A stretch of 33,084 nucleotides of DNA from Verrucomicrobiia bacterium (GTDB lineage: Bacteria > Verrucomicrobiota > Verrucomicrobiia > Palsa-1439). The DNA is taken from contig JAJVHY010000019.1 of the NCBI GenBank assembly GCA_022072455.1, positions 1 to 33,084 on the forward strand, written 5' to 3'. Below the pieces are notes generated by a model that ran no database searches, had not been told where the DNA came from, and worked only from the letters and a program-made list of their open reading frames with translations. Positions within the stretch are counted from its first letter, which is position 1, and each line of letters opens with the position of its first letter. The position numbers and the translations under genes were made by a program. Positions 29,815 through 33,084 of the stretch are shown piece by piece.

Positions 29815-30806
29815 GCCCCCCGCCTTTCCGTCCACGCAACAACCAGGCATCGGCCACCTTGCCGCCGGACGACGGTGTCAATCGTGTAGCGCACACCGGC
29901 CACTTCGCCGGTGCATTGGACGCGGAAAAATTGCGAACTGGTGGCGACCTTGCCGGCGATCTGCTGGCGGATGGTTGAGTCGAGGTTGAGGGTGCCGAGC
30001 AGTTCGTTGGGACTCCGGTATGGGAGGTCGTCTTCGGTGCCAGGCAGTCCATCTTGGCCGTCGCGCCGGTCGAGGATGGCGGCGACTTGAGTTTCGTCGA
30101 GGCCGAGTACGACTTGGAGCGTCAAGGTGGTGGCGGTGTTGATGTTGACTTGGCCGGCCGAGTAGGTGGTGAGGAGGTCGCGCAAGCCGGGACGCGCCAG
30201 TTCATCTTCTGTGGCAGGGGTGCCGTGAAAGAGTTCCGGGGTGACACCACGGACCAGGAGGAGTTCTTCGACGCGGTCAAAGGGACCATCTTTGCATCGG
30301 TACGGCGGGTTGAGACTCAGGTAGTAATCGTTTTCGGCGCCATTGAGACGGTGGAGATCGTTGGGATCGGTCCAGTCGAGGATCGAATCCAGAATCGTGT
30401 CGCCATCGAGCGGGTCCACGTCGAGGACGGACATCAAGCGGCGCAGGTCGTCCTGCGTGAGCTGGTTGAGCGGCAATTTGCGTTCTTCGTCGGTGATCGT
30501 CACGTTGAATTTTCCTTCGCCGAGTTCGTGATCCACAAACATCTCGACGTTGGTCACCCACCCTTGGTTCAGGGCGTCAAAGCCGGCTTCGGTCGGCGTC
30601 TTGTCATGGAGCAGCAATTGCATTTTGGCGATTTCGACACCCGACCGGGCCAGCATTTCGGCCTTCAGCTCCTTGCGACTGAACGAGGCCACCTGGGTCT
30701 CGACGCGCATAGTGAAAGCAAAGCCGCTAATCAGCAAGGACAAAACCATGACGATCCACAGGACAATGACGAGGGCCACGCCGCGTGATGGCGCGCGGGA
30801 TTTCAT
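29811..30806 (-). CDS. gspK: Type II secretion minor pseudopilin GspK
   Basis: This 331-residue protein has a prepilin N-terminus RGVALVIVLWIVMVLSLL without Glu at mature position 5, as is normal for GspK. The large periplasmic domain has helix-hairpin-helix-like parts (PLNQLTQDDLRRLMSVLDVD and GQVNINTATTL). GspK caps the pseudopilus tip with GspI and GspJ. The start overlaps gspJ by 4 bp. Confidence 0.9.
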   Translation of the reverse strand: MKSRAPSRGVALVIVLWIVMVLSLLISGFAFTMRVETQVASFSRKELKAEMLARSGVEIAKMQLLLHDKTPTEAGFDALNQGWVTNVEMFVDHELGEGKFNVTITDEERKLPLNQLTQDDLRRLMSVLDVDPLDGDTILDSILDWTDPNDLHRLNGAENDYYLSLNPPYRCKDGPFDRVEELLLVRGVTPELFHGTPATEDELARPGLRDLLTTYSAGQVNINTATTLTLQVVLGLDETQVAAILDRRDGQDGLPGTEDDLPYRSPNELLGTLNLDSTIRQQIAGKVATSSQFFRVQCTGEVAGVRYTIDTVVRRQGGRCLVVAWTERRGA

Positions 30807-31546
30807 TCGCTGCCTCCATCACGGTCGTCCGCCAAATCAATGTCGCGGCGCGAAACGGTGTTTGTCGTATTGCGTTGGGTGGTGGCCAATCCTAGAAGTT
30901 GCATGGCATACTGGGCGACCGGCGTTTCGATTGTCCGCGTCACCACGACGGGTGGGACGCGGCCATCGTTGACGCCGAAGGCGATGGTGTATTCGATGGC
31001 GGAGGGCGGCAGATTGGGTTCGTCCCAGGTTTCTTTCATGGTTGCCTCACGCGGATGACGGAGGCGGACGGCAAAACCGCTGACGTCCCACGACAAGACG
31101 TGCCACGGCTCGTTCTCGTCGCCTTCGCTTTGAAGCAAGGCCGGTCGATTCAAGATGCCGAGGAAGGCCCGGCCCTGTTCGTTGCGTTGCATCCCGATCA
31201 TCACGCGCCGCATGCCGGCGGCGACGGTATCGGTGACCGGCAAGACGGCGGTCGAAGCCGTGACGAAGCTGACCGTGTCACCCAATTGCGGGTCGCGGTC
31301 GAGGGTGACGTTGTAGAGGCCCTCGGCGTTGTTGACGAACACGATGGATTTGGTGAGGTCGGCGAGCGTCCCCATGATGATCCGGTCCCGTTGAAGATTG
31401 TCGCTCACGCCGGCCGTGCGCTTCCAGCCGCTCAACCCGGCGCTCCAGATGGAGAATACTGCCGCCATGACAAGCCCCAGGAGCGTCACCGCCAACATCA
31501 ATTCGAGGAAGGTGAAAGCCGCCCGCGGTTGGAAGTTGCGCGTCAT
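30803..31546 (-). CDS. gspJ: Minor pseudopilin GspJ-like
   Basis: This 247-residue protein has a prepilin leader ending at RAA and FTFLELMLAVTLLGLV, with Glu at mature position 5. The periplasmic domain of about 200 residues has the size of GspJ. Order gspG-H-I-J-K in the operon supports the name more than sequence does. It probably builds the tip complex with GspI and GspK. It overlaps gspI by 4 bp. Confidence 0.8.
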   Translation of the reverse strand: MTRNFQPRAAFTFLELMLAVTLLGLVMAAVFSIWSAGLSGWKRTAGVSDNLQRDRIIMGTLADLTKSIVFVNNAEGLYNVTLDRDPQLGDTVSFVTASTAVLPVTDTVAAGMRRVMIGMQRNEQGRAFLGILNRPALLQSEGDENEPWHVLSWDVSGFAVRLRHPREATMKETWDEPNLPPSAIEYTIAFGVNDGRVPPVVVTRTIETPVAQYAMQLLGLATTQRNTTNTVSRRDIDLADDRDGGSE

Positions 31547-31920
31547 CGCTGTTTATCGGGAAGATACCGGTATTCGACGATGGATTCGCTGACTGGCTTG
31601 CCGCGGGACTGCCAGGTGACGGTGATGATTTGCCGCCACAAACCTTCGGTGTCGGTCCCTTCAAAGAGCCGTTCCCATTCGTAACCGGGGTAGTCCTCGA
31701 AGCGACCATTCAAGTCGGCGTAGTCCAGCGGTTGTTCGACCTGAAATTCGTAGCTTTTGTTCGCGAGCAACGTCTGCGCGATGGAATAACTCTGGATGGT
31801 TCGTGCCGCTGCGATGCACTGCGTCAGACTTTCGATCAATGCCACGAGCGCAAACGCCACGATGCCGGCGGCAAAAACCACTTCCAACAACATGAAACCT
31901 TGCTGACGATGCCGACTCAT
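31543..31920 (-). CDS. gspI: Minor pseudopilin GspI-like
   Basis: This 125-residue protein has a short leader MSRHRQQG, then FMLLEVVFAAGIVAFAL with Glu at mature position 5. The short beta-rich C-terminal domain and overall length fit GspI, the core of the tip complex. It overlaps both neighbours by 4 bp. Confidence 0.8.
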   Translation of the reverse strand: MSRHRQQGFMLLEVVFAAGIVAFALVALIESLTQCIAAARTIQSYSIAQTLLANKSYEFQVEQPLDYADLNGRFEDYPGYEWERLFEGTDTEGLWRQIITVTWQSRGKPVSESIVEYRYLPDKQR

Positions 31921-32384
31921 GGTTTAACCGGGTAGGCGATGGCCTTGCAGGTGATGGGGTCAATTGTGGCCGCCAAGCCGTGCTTCTCGGCGCCGCGAAT
32001 GACAATCGTTGCGCTGTCACAGGTGCCGTTCGGATAAAAATTGACGCCGATGGAGCGTTCCTCCCGGCTGGGATTACCGGCCAATTCGGCCGCCACGAGT
32101 GTCACGCGCCGGGAAACTTCCCAGTTTTTGATCAGCGTCTCTTCACCTTCACGCGCGAGCCAGAAACGTTGTTGATCAAGATCAATGTGGAGGACAACGT
32201 TGGTTTGATGCTGCACCGCTTCGATCCGCGCCAACTGACAGGTCGTCGCGAAGCCGCGGGCCGTCTCGCGCAAGGTCATGTCATTGAAGCTCCGCACAAA
32301 AGTCGGCACCGACACCGCGATGAGCATCGCGAGAATGAAAATCGCGATGCTGACTTCGATCAGACTGAATCCATTCCGTCTCAC
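31917..32384 (-). CDS. gspH: Minor pseudopilin GspH-like
   Basis: This 155-residue protein has a leader MRRNG followed by FSLIEVSIAIFILAMLI, with Glu at mature position 5. The helix continues into TLRETARGFATTCQLARIEA, the usual GspH/FimT-type region, and then a beta domain. It probably links the tip complex to the major pseudopilin GspG. It overlaps gspG by 4 bp. Confidence 0.82.
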   Translation of the reverse strand: MRRNGFSLIEVSIAIFILAMLIAVSVPTFVRSFNDMTLRETARGFATTCQLARIEAVQHQTNVVLHIDLDQQRFWLAREGEETLIKNWEVSRRVTLVAAELAGNPSREERSIGVNFYPNGTCDSATIVIRGAEKHGLAATIDPITCKAIAYPVKP

Positions 32385-32815
32385 TGCCAGTTGCCAATAT
32401 CGTCGTCGTCGCCCTCAATTCCATTCGCGCCAACGGAGTAAAGGTCATATCCGGACGGCAGTTTCTGGCCCGGGAACTTATAAATGTAATCCCGGTTCCA
32501 CGGATCTTTGCGCAAGACCGGTGGATCGATGTACGGCCCCTGCCAGTTGGTGGGTGCCGGCTGGCCGCTGGGCTGGGTGACCAATGCCGCCAACCCTTGC
32601 TCGGTGGATGGATAGTTGCCGTTGTGAAATTCGTACAACCCGATTGCCGTTTTGTAGGCGTCAATCTGCCGGCGGGCAGTAGTCTGCCGTGCGGTGGCGG
32701 AGACCCCACCCAGTTTCACGACCGCCACCCCAACCAACATGCCGATGATGATCACCACCAGCAAAATTTCCAACAGGGTGAACCCGGCCGCGCTTCGTAG
32801 TCTGTGTTGTTTCAT
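32381..32815 (-). CDS. gspG: Major pseudopilin GspG
   Basis: This 144-residue protein has a leader ending at SAAG, then FTLLEILLVVIIIGMLVGV with Glu at mature position 5. The compact C-terminal domain is typical of GspG: YPSTEQGLAALV, DPWNRDYIYKFPG and the calcium-site loop YSVGANGIEGDDDD. It is the main subunit of the type II secretion pseudopilus. A ribosome binding site GGAAAGGA lies in the 14-bp gap to gspF. Confidence 0.95.
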   Translation of the reverse strand: MKQHRLRSAAGFTLLEILLVVIIIGMLVGVAVVKLGGVSATARQTTARRQIDAYKTAIGLYEFHNGNYPSTEQGLAALVTQPSGQPAPTNWQGPYIDPPVLRKDPWNRDYIYKFPGQKLPSGYDLYSVGANGIEGDDDDIGNWQ

Positions 32816-32829
32816 AAATTCCTTTCCGA

Positions 32830-33084
32830 TTACTTGCCGATCCCGGACGTGATGTCGAACACCGCCATGAGGATGCTCAACACAATCGAACCCACCACCA
32901 CCGCCATCACCAAAATGATGACCGGCTCCAGCAATGTCGTCACAATCTTGATCTTGTGCGCCAACTCCTGCTCGTACATGTCCGCGATGTTCTTCAACGC
33001 CGGCACCACTTCACCACTCTCCTCGCCCACCGCCAGCATATCGAGCAACAACGGCGGGAACACCTTCCCTTTCGCCAACGGCTG
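32830..33084 (-). CDS. gspF: Type II secretion inner-membrane protein GspF, C-terminal part
   Basis: This gene is open through the window edge, so its start lies outside. The 84 visible codons end with the standard GspF C-terminus: FPPLLLDMLAVGEESGEV, then VTTLLEPVIILVMAVVVGSIVLSILMAVFD, a last membrane helix. GspF is the polytopic platform protein that works with the ATPase GspE, which is presumably upstream and not visible. Only the 3' part can be described. Confidence 0.92.
   Translation of the reverse strand, partial: QPLAKGKVFPPLLLDMLAVGEESGEVVPALKNIADMYEQELAHKIKIVTTLLEPVIILVMAVVVGSIVLSILMAVFDITSGIGK

Noticed and set aside
1-33084. CRISPR arrays, tRNA or rRNA genes
   Set aside because: No regularly spaced short repeats, cloverleaf with CCA-type end or conserved rRNA segment was seen on either strand.

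Overview
The window looks like a chromosomal segment of a Verrucomicrobia-type bacterium. This is inferred from a didermal type II secretion operon with PilM/N/O-like inner-membrane parts, an H-X9-DG pseudopilin, a DUF2934-type small protein and scattered 'caccacggatgacacgg'-like repeats. No rRNA or tRNA is present, so the phylum is an inference.

Positions 1-5,550 hold a mobile-integron gene-cassette array with no integrase in view. Seven cassettes (one present twice) read left to right, each with one small ORF and a 3' attC site. In every cassette the attC left core (R'') is an exact 7/7 reverse complement of G plus the first six bases of that same cassette, which is strong evidence that these are real cassettes. 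Order: cassette 1 (123-559), cassette 2 (560-2632, its attC split by an IS110-family element at about 961-2622), a perfect second copy of cassette 1 (2633-3069), cassette 3 (pseudopilin), cassette 4 (lipoprotein), and cassettes 5, 6 and 7 (small membrane proteins). Cassettes 3-6 use GAT/ATC where integron core sites normally have GTT/AAC. All predicted products are envelope proteins. The array is bracketed at 121 and 5,509 by similar insertion-sequence-like termini; the right one precedes a truncated IS1182-type transposase.

Positions 5,824-6,264 are a gene-free, repeat-littered spacer. From 6,265 to 12,310 (minus strand) lie a DUF2934-type protein, a small membrane protein, a large GT-C-like polytopic protein and the two halves of an asymmetric heterodimeric ABC exporter. 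A ClC-type chloride protein with CBS and TrkA_C-like domains (12,427-14,502) converges on a minus-strand operon: 2-oxoacid:ferredoxin oxidoreductase (korA-korB), a TPR protein and uppP (undecaprenyl-diphosphate phosphatase). A divergent TPR gene (19,016-20,404) has a good promoter immediately upstream.

From 33,084 down to 20,388 runs one very compact minus-strand gene string: gspF (cut by the window edge), gspG, gspH, gspI, gspJ, gspK, a GspL/PilMN-like gene, a PilO/GspM-like gene, a small periplasmic protein, gspD, a hypothetical gene, a CPBP protease, comF, accD, folC and a HAD phosphatase. Most junctions are 4-bp ATGA overlaps, so envelope secretion, lipid synthesis and folate synthesis appear to be translationally and probably transcriptionally coupled.
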